Assembly: GCF_030151085.1 (NCBI RefSeq)
Contig: NZ_JASLER010000082.1
Coordinates: 1 to 50,879, forward strand
Direction: 5' to 3'
DNA from: Bacteroides sp.
Lineage (GTDB): Bacteria > Bacteroidota > Bacteroidia > Bacteroidales > Bacteroidaceae
DNA length: 50,879 bases
Part shown: piece by piece, positions 25,462 to 32,886 of the stretch
Numbering within the stretch: position 1 is the stretch's first letter
How the letters are laid out: each line of letters begins with the position of its first letter
Made by a program: the position numbers and the translations under genes
The notes under the pieces: generated by a model
Databases searched by the model: none
What the model was told of the DNA's origin: nothing
Seen by the model: the letters and a program-made list of their open reading frames with translations, nothing else

Positions 25462-25511
25462 CCGTTCATGGGTCGAAATATGTCGTTCATTGTTGATTTC
25501 ATGTCGTTCGG
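25461..25511 (+). promoter_or_regulatory. Three phased direct repeats: probable activator operator of the injection-system operon
   Basis: The core CGTTC occurs at 25463, 25484 and 25505, an exact 21-bp period (two helical turns). As 9-bp units with 12-bp spacers (25461-25469, 25482-25490, 25503-25511) they read TCCGTTCAT, GTCGTTCAT and GTCGTTCGG. The first fits the published LytTR-type consensus [TA][AC][CA]GTTN[AG][TG] at all positions, the others at seven of nine. The last repeat ends about 10 bp before where a -33 box should be. This looks like the site of a DNA-binding activator, possibly of LytTR type. Confidence 0.55.
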
Positions 25512-25543
25512 AAAATAATATTTTTTATATGCTACATTCTTTC

Positions 25544-25551
25544 TATATTTG
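25544..25551 (+). promoter_or_regulatory. -7 box of injection-system operon promoter
   Basis: TATATTTG matches TAnnTTTG exactly. No TTTG or TTG stands about 20 bp upstream (the region is A/T only), so the promoter lacks a -33 element and probably depends on an activator. Transcription would begin near 25558, leaving a leader of about 67 nt before the ATG at 25625. Confidence 0.6.
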
Positions 25552-25624
25552 AACAGAGCTAACAGTGAATAATGCTTGTGAAAACAGGCTATGAAAAGCA
25601 AATAAATATAATACAGATGAAAAT

Positions 25625-26167
25625 ATGATTTCTCTGATACTATCGACTTACGCCAAACTCATGGAGCAATATATGGCTTCTTTCTTTCACCAGCCGGAAG
25701 GGTTGGTAGAAGTGGGTGCTATTGCTACGCAGGGAGAAGAAGAGCCTTGTAAGATTTTGGTATCACTGTTGAGTATAGAGCGTGAATCTACTCAGGGAAT
25801 ATCGAATTCTGTAGCTAGTGCCTCCGGACATTTTGCTACAATTTCGTCTCCTCCTGTATATGCAAATCTGAATATAGTTATTGCGGCGGTATTCAGTGAT
25901 AAAAGATATAAGGAAGGACTTTCCTTCCTTTCACAAGCCATCACATTTATGCAAACGACTTCCTCATTTATGGTGAATGGCAACAAATATACGATTGAAC
26001 TTCTTTCACCTACCTTGCAGGATCAAAGTAACATTTGGACACAGTTAGGAGGAAAGTATTATCCGTCAGTGGTCTGTAAAATCAGAAGATTGACGTTTGA
26101 CTCGGATGAAGTGAAACGTGCAGCTATTGAAGTTTCTGGAAGTCAAAATAATATAGGACGTATATGA
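25625..26167 (+). CDS. DUF4255 tail-terminator-like protein (Pvc16/Afp16-like)
   Basis: This 180-residue protein is related to the DUF4255 family. In Afp and Pvc this component ends tube and sheath growth and caps the distal end. The start ISLILSTYAKLMEQYMASFF is the usual helix. ILVSLLSIERESTQGISNSV and PPVYANLNIVIAAVFSDKRY, followed by the LSFLSQAITFMQTT helix, are the conserved core strands and helix. It is the first gene after the phased-repeat promoter, whereas in Afp/Pvc its counterpart stands last. Its stop overlaps the next start by four bases (ATGA at 26164-26167), so the two products are probably made in similar amounts. Confidence 0.85.
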   Translation: MISLILSTYAKLMEQYMASFFHQPEGLVEVGAIATQGEEEPCKILVSLLSIERESTQGISNSVASASGHFATISSPPVYANLNIVIAAVFSDKRYKEGLSFLSQAITFMQTTSSFMVNGNKYTIELLSPTLQDQSNIWTQLGGKYYPSVVCKIRRLTFDSDEVKRAAIEVSGSQNNIGRI

Positions 26168-26931
26168 CACAGTTTAGAGAAATTTGGCGTTTGAAAATCA
26201 AACATGATTTCTACAGGGATGGTAATTGCCGTGGGTTAAAGTATAGTTTGTCTCAGAAGTCAGATTTGTTGTTACGAAGACGTGGAAGTAGATTGATACA
26301 AACCGGGGGTTCGGAATGGTTACTTATCGCTTTTGGTGATGATATATTTGAAGATTCGGATCAGTTGGAACTGGATTTTATGTGTGAAGATAATAATCTG
26401 ATTTATAATACAGAATGGGATTGGCAGGCAAATGGTACATGTCGGCAGATACAGGTTGGTGTAAATGATGATGTACATATTGATATGAGAACACTACCAG
26501 GCAAGAAAGTCGATTCTAAACGAAATGTTTTTTTCCAAATGGTAGTTTCGTTGCATGGGATAAATAGCCAAAGAACTTCTATTACCGAGTTGGATTTTAC
26601 AGCTAAAAGTTATTATTGGGAATATTGGTTGATTCCACGTGACGGAAATATAAGCCGGAGTTTAGAGCTTGAAATAAAAGATAATGATAAAGAAATAGAG
26701 TGTCGTCGGTGTGACGATTCCAGTAACCCCATGAATATATCGTTAGTAAAATTCCGGACATCTGTCCCACTTAAGTCGCAAGAATATGGTTTAGAAAGAG
26801 TTTCGTTGTATGAACTATTACCTTCCGGAATAAGAAGACCACTTTTGCGTTCTTTGCCTTTGCCGATTCCTGGTCGCTTTCCTTTTAATAAGGAGGATAA
26901 AGATTCGACACTGTCTATAGCATACTTTTAA
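26164..26931 (+). CDS. Unknown injection-system protein, beta-rich
   Basis: I do not recognise a family for this 255-residue protein. It has no signal peptide, membrane helix or enzyme motif. The predicted strand pattern is dense, with many short hydrophobic/polar alternations (SEWLLIAFGDDIFEDSDQLE and SYYWEYWLIPRDGNISRSLE are examples), and the N-terminus is basic (QFREIWRLKIKHDFYRDG). It is translationally coupled to the DUF4255 gene and lies 47 bp before the sheath start, so it is likely structural or an assembly factor. A distal cap partner or adaptor would fit the position (inference only). Confidence 0.7.
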   Translation: MTQFREIWRLKIKHDFYRDGNCRGLKYSLSQKSDLLLRRRGSRLIQTGGSEWLLIAFGDDIFEDSDQLELDFMCEDNNLIYNTEWDWQANGTCRQIQVGVNDDVHIDMRTLPGKKVDSKRNVFFQMVVSLHGINSQRTSITELDFTAKSYYWEYWLIPRDGNISRSLELEIKDNDKEIECRRCDDSSNPMNISLVKFRTSVPLKSQEYGLERVSLYELLPSGIRRPLLRSLPLPIPGRFPFNKEDKDSTLSIAYF

Positions 26932-26978
26932 AGTGATAAATATGATTTTCCTAATTAATAATTAAATCTTATTTGCTT

Positions 26979-28472
26979 ATGGGAACAATGAAAACACCCG
27001 GCGTTTATATCGTAGAGAAAAACGCATTCCCTAATTCGGCAGTAGAAGTTGCTACCGCAGTACCCGCATTTATTGGCTATACGGAGAGAGCTGTGAATGG
27101 TAATGTTTCTTTGCTTAACAAGCCTTTCCGCATTACTTCTATGGCGGAATATCATGCTTATTTTGGAGGAGCTCCAACTCCTATGTTTGCTTTGCCGGAT
27201 GCCGTGGAAGGCGAAGAGCCTACTTTGATCTGCGGTGAAAAAAAGGTAATGGTTAAGCAGACCAGTGTACCTTTCACGCTTTACTATCAGATGCTGATGT
27301 TCTTTGCGAATGGCGGCGGTCCGTGCTATATCGTTTCTGTAGGCGATTATAGGGCGGAAGAACTTAATGCGAATGCTTTTAAGGCAGGTATTGAAACGCT
27401 TCTGAAAGAACAAGAACCTACGATGGTACTGTGTCCCGAGGCTGTTGGTATTCAGGATAAAGAATTGTGTTACAGCGTTCAGACTGCTATGCTGAGCCAC
27501 TGTGGTTACAAGATGCGCAATCGTGTGAGTATTCTTGATGTGTTTGATGGCTACAAGGACAGACGTGATCCGTCTGGTGATGTAGTAAATGAATTCCGTG
27601 AAAAGATTGGCAGTTCGTTCCTTGATTTTGGTGCTGCTTACTATCCTTGGGTCAATACTTCCATTGTGCAAGACCGTGATCTTTCTTTCCTCAATTTCGA
27701 TGCTGAATTGCTGAAGGCTTTGTTGAATGAAGAGTTGAAAAAACAGCCTGAAGAAAAACAACCGCTTATACAGGAACAGATTGACCTGATAGGTACAGAG
27801 TTGGATGTCGTTGGTCAGGATACGTTGAATAAGACTCTTCTTCAGATTTCTCCGGTTTACAATGCTGCACTGAAAGAGATGAAACGTATGCTGAATCTTT
27901 TACCTCCCTCTGCTGCTATGGCAGGTATTTATACAATGGTGGATAATACCCGTGGTGTATGGAAAGCTCCTGCTAATGTCTCTGTAAGTTCGGTTATTTC
28001 TCCGGCAGTAAACATTACTCATGATGAACAGGAAGATTTGAATGTACCTTTGAGCGGTAAGGCTATTAATGCTATCCGTACTTTTGTGGGTGAAGGTATT
28101 AAGGTTTGGGGAGCTCGTACTTTGGACGGAAACTCTCTTGATTGGAGGTATATCAATGTACGTCGTACTATGATTATGCTTGAAGAGTCAGTAAAGAATG
28201 CTGCTCGTGCATACGTGTTTGATCCAAACGTTGCAGGTACCTGGATTAATATCAAGAGCATGATTCAGAACTTCTTGAATGGAATTTGGAAACGTGGTGG
28301 ACTTGCCGGTGCTACTCCTGATGATGCTTTTAGTGTACATGTAGGACTGGGCGATACGATGACTCCCGAAGATATTTTGGAAGGAATATTGCGGGTAACA
28401 GTGTTGGTTGCTATAGTACGTCCGGCAGAGTTTATTGAGATTACTTTCCAGCAGCAGATGCAAAAGAGCTAA
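26979..28472 (+). CDS. Contractile sheath protein (T4 gp18-like, Pvc2/Afp2-type)
   Basis: This protein has 497 residues from the ATG at 26979 (MGTMKTPGVYIVEKNAFPNS); a TTG at 26973 is an inferior start. It polymerises round the inner tube and contracts to drive it into the target. KTPGVYIVE and AVEVATAVPAFIGYTERA are the classic sheath N-terminus with the handshake strand. The C-terminal domain has NAIRTFVGEGIKVWGARTL, then WRYINVRRTMIMLEESVKNA, and ends in the conserved strand VLVAIVRPAEFIEITFQQQM. Only one sheath gene is present, unlike Afp and Pvc, which carry several. Two tube genes follow. Confidence 0.95.
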   Translation: MGTMKTPGVYIVEKNAFPNSAVEVATAVPAFIGYTERAVNGNVSLLNKPFRITSMAEYHAYFGGAPTPMFALPDAVEGEEPTLICGEKKVMVKQTSVPFTLYYQMLMFFANGGGPCYIVSVGDYRAEELNANAFKAGIETLLKEQEPTMVLCPEAVGIQDKELCYSVQTAMLSHCGYKMRNRVSILDVFDGYKDRRDPSGDVVNEFREKIGSSFLDFGAAYYPWVNTSIVQDRDLSFLNFDAELLKALLNEELKKQPEEKQPLIQEQIDLIGTELDVVGQDTLNKTLLQISPVYNAALKEMKRMLNLLPPSAAMAGIYTMVDNTRGVWKAPANVSVSSVISPAVNITHDEQEDLNVPLSGKAINAIRTFVGEGIKVWGARTLDGNSLDWRYINVRRTMIMLEESVKNAARAYVFDPNVAGTWINIKSMIQNFLNGIWKRGGLAGATPDDAFSVHVGLGDTMTPEDILEGILRVTVLVAIVRPAEFIEITFQQQMQKS

Positions 28473-28500
28473 GATGATTAATAATTAATAATTGAAAATT

Positions 28501-28953
28501 ATGGCAGGAGAAAAACAAGATAACGTATGGCCATTGCCGGCGTTTTATTTTAAAGTAGAGATTGGCAGTTTAGGTGAAATAGCTTTCAAGGAAGTTTCAG
28601 GTTTGGATGCTGAAGCACAGATTATAGAATATCGTCATGGAAACAGCCCGCAATTTTCAACGATTAAGATGCCGGGCATCAAGAAATATAGCAATATACA
28701 GTTGAAGAAAGGGGTATTTGCAAAGGATAATAAATTATTTGATTGGTTTAATACAATTAAATTGAATACTATCCAGCGTGAAGCGGTTACTATCAGTTTG
28801 CTCGATGAAGAAGGAAATCCAACTATGGTATGGAAACTGGCTAATGCATGGCCGACAAAGGTGACTGGTGTTAGTTTGAAATCGGATGGAAACGAAGTTG
28901 CCGTTGAGCAGTTGGATATGGCTCATGAGGGATTAGTAATTGAGAATGCTTAA
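28501..28953 (+). CDS. Inner tube protein 1 (gp19-like, Pvc1/Afp1-type)
   Basis: This 150-residue tube protein starts at the ATG at 28501; the frame also opens at a TTG at 28492. It carries WPLPAFYFKVEIGSLGEIAF, then FKEVSGLDAEAQIIEYRHGN and KKYSNIQLKKGVF, all standard for the T4 gp19/Hcp-like tube fold used by extracellular contractile systems. The C-terminal half (LVIENA end, with VAVEQLDMAHEGL) closes the beta barrel. It stacks as hexameric rings inside the sheath. A second, diverged tube gene is 30 bp downstream; in related systems one version builds the main tube and another joins it to the baseplate. Confidence 0.93.
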   Translation: MAGEKQDNVWPLPAFYFKVEIGSLGEIAFKEVSGLDAEAQIIEYRHGNSPQFSTIKMPGIKKYSNIQLKKGVFAKDNKLFDWFNTIKLNTIQREAVTISLLDEEGNPTMVWKLANAWPTKVTGVSLKSDGNEVAVEQLDMAHEGLVIENA

Positions 28954-28983
28954 TTTATTTGTAACAATTAGTATATTTATATT

Positions 28984-29442
28984 ATGGAGTTTGATCATTT
29001 TACACCCCCACCTGTATCATTTTATTTCCAATTAGAATTTGTAGGCCCTTTGAAAATCAATGATATGGCTTTTTTGGAAGTTTCCGGTTTGACAATGGAA
29101 CTTGAAACACAAGAAATAGATATGGGAGGAGGTAATAAAAGAGTTGTTCCTGTGCGCCAGAAGCATGGAAATTTGGTTTGTAAGCGTCCTTTGCATGGGG
29201 TTTTTATGAGCGAATTATCTTCGTGGGTTAATATGACCATGAGAGGAGGGGTAGATTCTGAAATTATTCCATGTGATTTGATGGTTAAGTTGCTTAATCC
29301 TGATGGAAATCCTGAATGTGCATGGTTTATTAAAAGTGCTTATCCGGTGAAATGGGATATTGCAGGATTTGACTCTAAGAAGAATGACGTGGCTTTGGAA
29401 ACTATTGAATTTGCGTATGATACTAATAGACGAGTGATGTAG
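28984..29442 (+). CDS. Inner tube protein 2 (gp19-like, Pvc5/Afp5-type)
   Basis: This 152-residue tube paralogue has PVSFYFQLEFVGPLKINDMA, FLEVSGLTMELETQEIDMGG and KHGNLVCKRPLHGVF at the same places as tube protein 1. The C-terminus ends VALETIEFAYDTNRRVM. A longer GGGNKRVVPVR loop replaces the short HGNSPQF loop, the usual difference between main-tube and baseplate-proximal tube proteins in Afp/Pvc. It is followed 3 bp later by the DUF5908 gene, as in other systems of this type. That it is the ring joining tube and spike is an inference from order and homology. Confidence 0.9.
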   Translation: MEFDHFTPPPVSFYFQLEFVGPLKINDMAFLEVSGLTMELETQEIDMGGGNKRVVPVRQKHGNLVCKRPLHGVFMSELSSWVNMTMRGGVDSEIIPCDLMVKLLNPDGNPECAWFIKSAYPVKWDIAGFDSKKNDVALETIEFAYDTNRRVM

Positions 29443-29445
29443 GAT

Positions 29446-29616
29446 ATGCCAATTGTCATAAAAGAAGTAATGGTAAAGACCACTGTGGAGCGTAAAACTC
29501 TACAGTGGTTACAATCTTCTGAGGAAATTCTGAAGGTCTTGAAAGAGGAAATACTTGCTGAACTGGGTGAAAATAACTGGGTACAGCATACAAGAAAAAA
29601 CAAAAAAGACAGATAA
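29446..29616 (+). CDS. DUF5908 small injection-system protein
   Basis: This is a 56-residue gene. It begins MPIVIKEVMVKTTVERKTLQ, the start typical of DUF5908 proteins found between tube and LysM genes in Bacteroidetes contractile systems (Afp6-like position). The rest is one charged helix (SSEEILKVLKEEILAELGEN) and a basic tail. It starts 3 bp after the tube 2 stop and ends 15 bp before the next start, so it is clearly translated as part of the operon. Function is unknown. Small size and a single helix suggest a chaperone or a peptide bound in the baseplate. Confidence 0.85.
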   Translation: MPIVIKEVMVKTTVERKTLQWLQSSEEILKVLKEEILAELGENNWVQHTRKNKKDR

Positions 29617-29631
29617 AATGTACTATAGCTT

Positions 29632-30318
29632 ATGGCAGGACTGAAAAAACTGGAAATAATAGCCTATGAAGACAAGGGTTTCTCGTCAAAGACAGGAAAT
29701 ACTTTTACTGTGATGGTAAATCCAGGTAACTATGATGAAAATAAGCAAATTGAGTACGATGAGAAAAAGGCTATGGATGGTGGCAATATGCCTGCTTACA
29801 AAGGATATAAGGATGAAGATCTTAAGTTTGAATTTACACTGGATACTACCGGAGTACTTATTGACTGGATGAATGTTCCGAACGCTAATGAACTAAAACC
29901 ATTATCGGAAACGATTAAAAAACTTGAAACTACAGTTTATACTTATGTAGGAGATGCACACGAACCTCCTTATCTAAGTGTGGCGTGGGGAACGCTGAAT
30001 TACAAAGGACGATTAAAAAGCATGAATATCAATTATCAGCTTTTTGATACCGAGGGTGAACCTCTGCGGGCAAAGATCACTCTGAGTATGCTGAAATATA
30101 TTGATGAGGCTACGCAGAACAGGTTAAAAAATAAAAGTTCTCCTGACCTTTCCCATCTGGTGACTGTGAAGGATGGTGATACTTTGCCAGCCCTTTGTCA
30201 GCGGATATACAAAAGTGCAGCTTACTGTGCAGAAGTAGCGCGTGTAAACGGATTGACTGGTTTTCGTCATCTGACTCCGGGTACACAATTACTATTTCCA
30301 CCATTGTCTAATAATTAA
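29632..30318 (+). CDS. CIS tube-initiator protein with LysM domain (Pvc7/Afp7-type)
   Basis: This 228-residue protein has an N-terminal CIS-tube-related domain (KLEIIAYEDKGFSSKTGNTF, then MVNPGNYDENKQIEYDEKKA). A C-terminal LysM module follows at ~178-226 (VTVKDGDTLPALCQRIYKSA, then VARVNGLTGFRHLTPGTQL). In Afp/Pvc the equivalent sits in the baseplate hub between spike and tube, and the LysM module holds the hub together. The Lys-Pro-Leu-Ser segment before residue 100 links the two parts. The gene is 15 bp after DUF5908 and 17 bp before the spike gene. A peptidoglycan-binding role is possible but less likely than a structural one. Confidence 0.9.
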   Translation: MAGLKKLEIIAYEDKGFSSKTGNTFTVMVNPGNYDENKQIEYDEKKAMDGGNMPAYKGYKDEDLKFEFTLDTTGVLIDWMNVPNANELKPLSETIKKLETTVYTYVGDAHEPPYLSVAWGTLNYKGRLKSMNINYQLFDTEGEPLRAKITLSMLKYIDEATQNRLKNKSSPDLSHLVTVKDGDTLPALCQRIYKSAAYCAEVARVNGLTGFRHLTPGTQLLFPPLSNN

Positions 30319-30335
30319 ATAATACTAGGAATAAG

Positions 30336-32129
30336 ATGGCAGATTCTCCAAATTCAAATATGGGTCGATTGGTGACTTTCACTATTTACAGTAATGGGAA
30401 AAAAGTAAGTGATACCTATCAGTTTCGCTCGATAGAGGTACATCGGGAAATAAATCGTATAGGGAGTGCTCTCTTGAAAGTGATAGCAGGCGATATGCCA
30501 CATGCTAATGTACCGGAAAGCGAGTCGGATGATTTTAAACCCGGTCAGCAGATTAAGATAGAGCTGGGGTATGAAGCGACTAACCAACAAGTTTTTGATG
30601 GTATCGTTGTATCACAAAAGATTTCAATTCCTGCTAATGATAATATTTCACCTGTCTTGGTTGTAGAGTGCAGGGATGAAGCTATAAAGGCTACTGTTGC
30701 CAGAAAGAATAAAGTGTTTGAAGATAAAACAGATAACCAGGCTGTATCTGCTGCTTTGGGTGAATGCGGATTGTCTGTCAGCATGGATGGTACAAATATA
30801 GTCCATACTAAATTAGTACAATATTATTGTACGGATTGGGATTTCGCTTTATCGCGCGCTGATGTGTATGGGATGCTGGTGACGACGGACGGAGCCAAAG
30901 TAACGATTCAGAGACCTAAAGCATCAGCAGGTCCTGTTCTGACCGTGAAATATGGAACAGATTTACTATCGTTTGACGGTGAAGTATATGCAGAAGATCA
31001 GTTCAATACAGTCGAAAGCGTAGGCTGGAACCCTGTAGATCAGAAGGCTGTTTCTGCAAGTTCTTCTCCGGCATCTCTTAATTCTCAGGGAAATTTGACT
31101 CCCGGAAATCTTTCGTCGGCTGCAGGTACTGATACTGTAACCTTGCAAACTGATTCTTTATCGGATGCAAAAATTTTGAAAGAATGGGCGGATTCTACTT
31201 TATTGAAGACGGGATTGTCACGTTTCAGAGGTTCATTCTCTTTTTGTGGAAATGCAGCAGCTGTACCAGGATGTACTATAGAACTGCAAGGTTTGGGATC
31301 TCGTTTTAATGGAAATGCATTTGCAGGTGCGGTAACCCACCGCGTAGCGGATGGAGCATGGATTACAGAAGTGGAGATGGGGATTTCTCCGATGAATATT
31401 ACTCAGCAGCCTGATGTGGTAGCTCCTCCGGCTTCCGGATTATACCCGGGAATAGAGGGACTTCATATAGGTATTGTAGAGGCTTTGGCAGGAGATCCGG
31501 ATTCAGGTAGCCGTATCAAGGTACAGATTCCATTGTTGAATACAAAGCCGGATACGGTTTGGGCACGACTTTCACAGTTTGCTGCTTCGAATGGGGTTGG
31601 AAGTTTTTTTATTCCTTCGGTAGGAGATGAAGTGATTCTTGGTTTCTTGAATAATGATCCTAATAATGCCATTATCCTGGGGTGTCTGTATAGTGCGAAG
31701 CGTGTTCCTCCTTACGAGATAACAGATGATAATTATAAGCGTGCTTTCATTTCTCCGGAAAAGTTGAAAATAGAGTTGGACGATGAAAAGAAAGTTATCA
31801 CAATTATTACTCCTGCCAAGAATTCGATTGTGATAGATGATGATGGTAAGACTATTGTGTTAAAAGACCAGAACAAGAATCAGATTGTGATGGGTGAAAA
31901 TGGTATTCAGATAACTTCTGATAAAGATATAACACTAAAAGCCAAAGGTAATATATCCTTGGATGCCAAAGGTAAAGTGGGAATAAAAGCTACCCAGGAT
32001 ACTACAGTTGAAGGAATGAATGTAACAGCAAAAGCACAAACCTCCTTGAAACTGACAGGCAGTGCTTCCGCAGAACTTTCAGCTTCCGGACAAACTACGG
32101 TGAAGGGGGCGATGGTCATGATAAATTGA
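30336..32129 (+). CDS. VgrG-like spike protein (Pvc8/Afp8-type)
   Basis: This 597-residue central spike has an N-terminal gp27-like hub at ~1-370 (MGRLVTFTIYSNGKKVSDTY, then RSIEVHREINRIGSALLKV). An OB-fold gp5-like domain follows at ~372-455 (GIVEALAGDPDSGSRIKVQI, then FFIPSVGDEVILGFLNNDPN). The C-terminus from ~490 is a repeat-rich beta-prism needle of alternating short strands (ITLKAKGNISLDAKGKVGIK, then VTAKAQTSLKLTGSASAELS). No catalytic domain extends past the needle, so this is a structural spike, not an evolved effector VgrG. The PAAR gene follows after 39 bp and should cap its tip. Confidence 0.94.
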   Translation: MADSPNSNMGRLVTFTIYSNGKKVSDTYQFRSIEVHREINRIGSALLKVIAGDMPHANVPESESDDFKPGQQIKIELGYEATNQQVFDGIVVSQKISIPANDNISPVLVVECRDEAIKATVARKNKVFEDKTDNQAVSAALGECGLSVSMDGTNIVHTKLVQYYCTDWDFALSRADVYGMLVTTDGAKVTIQRPKASAGPVLTVKYGTDLLSFDGEVYAEDQFNTVESVGWNPVDQKAVSASSSPASLNSQGNLTPGNLSSAAGTDTVTLQTDSLSDAKILKEWADSTLLKTGLSRFRGSFSFCGNAAAVPGCTIELQGLGSRFNGNAFAGAVTHRVADGAWITEVEMGISPMNITQQPDVVAPPASGLYPGIEGLHIGIVEALAGDPDSGSRIKVQIPLLNTKPDTVWARLSQFAASNGVGSFFIPSVGDEVILGFLNNDPNNAIILGCLYSAKRVPPYEITDDNYKRAFISPEKLKIELDDEKKVITIITPAKNSIVIDDDGKTIVLKDQNKNQIVMGENGIQITSDKDITLKAKGNISLDAKGKVGIKATQDTTVEGMNVTAKAQTSLKLTGSASAELSASGQTTVKGAMVMIN

Positions 32130-32168
32130 GAATGAATAACAGAATAATAACTAATAAAAATAATATAT

Positions 32169-32471
32169 ATGCCTCCAGCAGCAAGATTAACAGATATGCA
32201 CAGTTGTCCCATGCAGACACCTGCTTGGCCATCTCCGATACCTCATGTAGGAGGTCCTGTTATAGGACCGGGTGCACCAACAGTACTAATCGGTAAGATG
32301 CCAGCCGCAGTGATGGGTGATAGTTGTGTTTGCGTGGGTCCTCCCGACACTATTATTAAAGGGTCTGCAACCGTGATGATCTGTGGTAAACCGGCTGCTA
32401 GGATGGGAGATATAACAGCGCATGGTGGTTCTATTGTAGCCGGTTGTCCAACTGTTCAAATTGGAGGATAA
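32169..32471 (+). CDS. PAAR-repeat spike tip protein
   Basis: This is a 100-residue single PAAR domain. MPPAARLTDMHSCPMQTP, then GPVIGPGAPTVLIGKMPAAV and VCVGPPDTIIKGSATVMICG, and TAHGGSIVAGCPTVQIGG give the usual Pro-Ala-Ala-Arg strands and the His/Cys ligands for a tip metal ion. The length is that of a bare tip with no fused toxin, so it sharpens the spike but does not itself carry an effector. It is placed between the spike and gp25 genes, with only 4 bp to the gp25 start at 32476. Confidence 0.94.
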   Translation: MPPAARLTDMHSCPMQTPAWPSPIPHVGGPVIGPGAPTVLIGKMPAAVMGDSCVCVGPPDTIIKGSATVMICGKPAARMGDITAHGGSIVAGCPTVQIGG

Positions 32472-32475
32472 TGGA

Positions 32476-32886
32476 ATGAGTGAAGAAAAAGATGATTCTT
32501 TCTTAGGTTGTGGCTGGGCATTTCCGGTCGATTTTGGTGGAGGAGTAAATCCGACTCTAATGGTGACTAAGGAAGAAGATATTAAGCAGAGTCTGCAAAT
32601 AATCCTCTCTACCCGTATAGGGGAAAGGATTATGCGTCCTGAATTTGGCACTGACTTGCACAACATGGTATATCATAATATGGACTTGACAGCACGTACG
32701 CAACTTCGTGCCGCTATTGAGAAGGCGATTCTATATTGGGAACCGCGTATTATGTTGACCAATGTAACGTTTGATATGAGTGAAAATGGAAACGGAATAG
32801 TATATATTTTATTGGAATATACCATACGTCAGACAAATGCACGTGCTAACATGGTATATCCATTCTATTATGAGGAACATTTCTGA
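32476..32886 (+). CDS. Baseplate wedge protein gp25-like (Pvc9/Afp9-type)
   Basis: This protein has 136 residues from the ATG at 32476; a TTG at 32461 would overlap the PAAR gene. It matches the gp25/TssE-like lysozyme-fold baseplate family: GCGWAFPVDFGGGVNPTLMV, then DIKQSLQIILSTRIGERIMR and PEFGTDLHNMV. The Ile-Gly-Glu-Arg plus Arg-Pro-Glu-Phe-Gly signature is the conserved EPR-like motif that nucleates sheath assembly. The C-terminal strands (IVYILLEYTIRQTNARANMV) finish the fold. It overlaps the start of the large baseplate gene by 17 bp at 32870, so the two are translationally linked. Confidence 0.94.
   Translation: MSEEKDDSFLGCGWAFPVDFGGGVNPTLMVTKEEDIKQSLQIILSTRIGERIMRPEFGTDLHNMVYHNMDLTARTQLRAAIEKAILYWEPRIMLTNVTFDMSENGNGIVYILLEYTIRQTNARANMVYPFYYEEHF

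Noticed and set aside
26955..27761. 268-codon minus-strand open frame opposite the sheath gene
   Set aside because: It lies wholly antisense to the sheath gene, has no domain and a composition expected of a shadow frame.
32837..32869. Upstream ATG of the large baseplate gene
   Set aside because: It would overlap gp25 by 50 bp and add residues that mirror the gp25 frame. The ATG at 32870 gives a normal 17-bp overlap.
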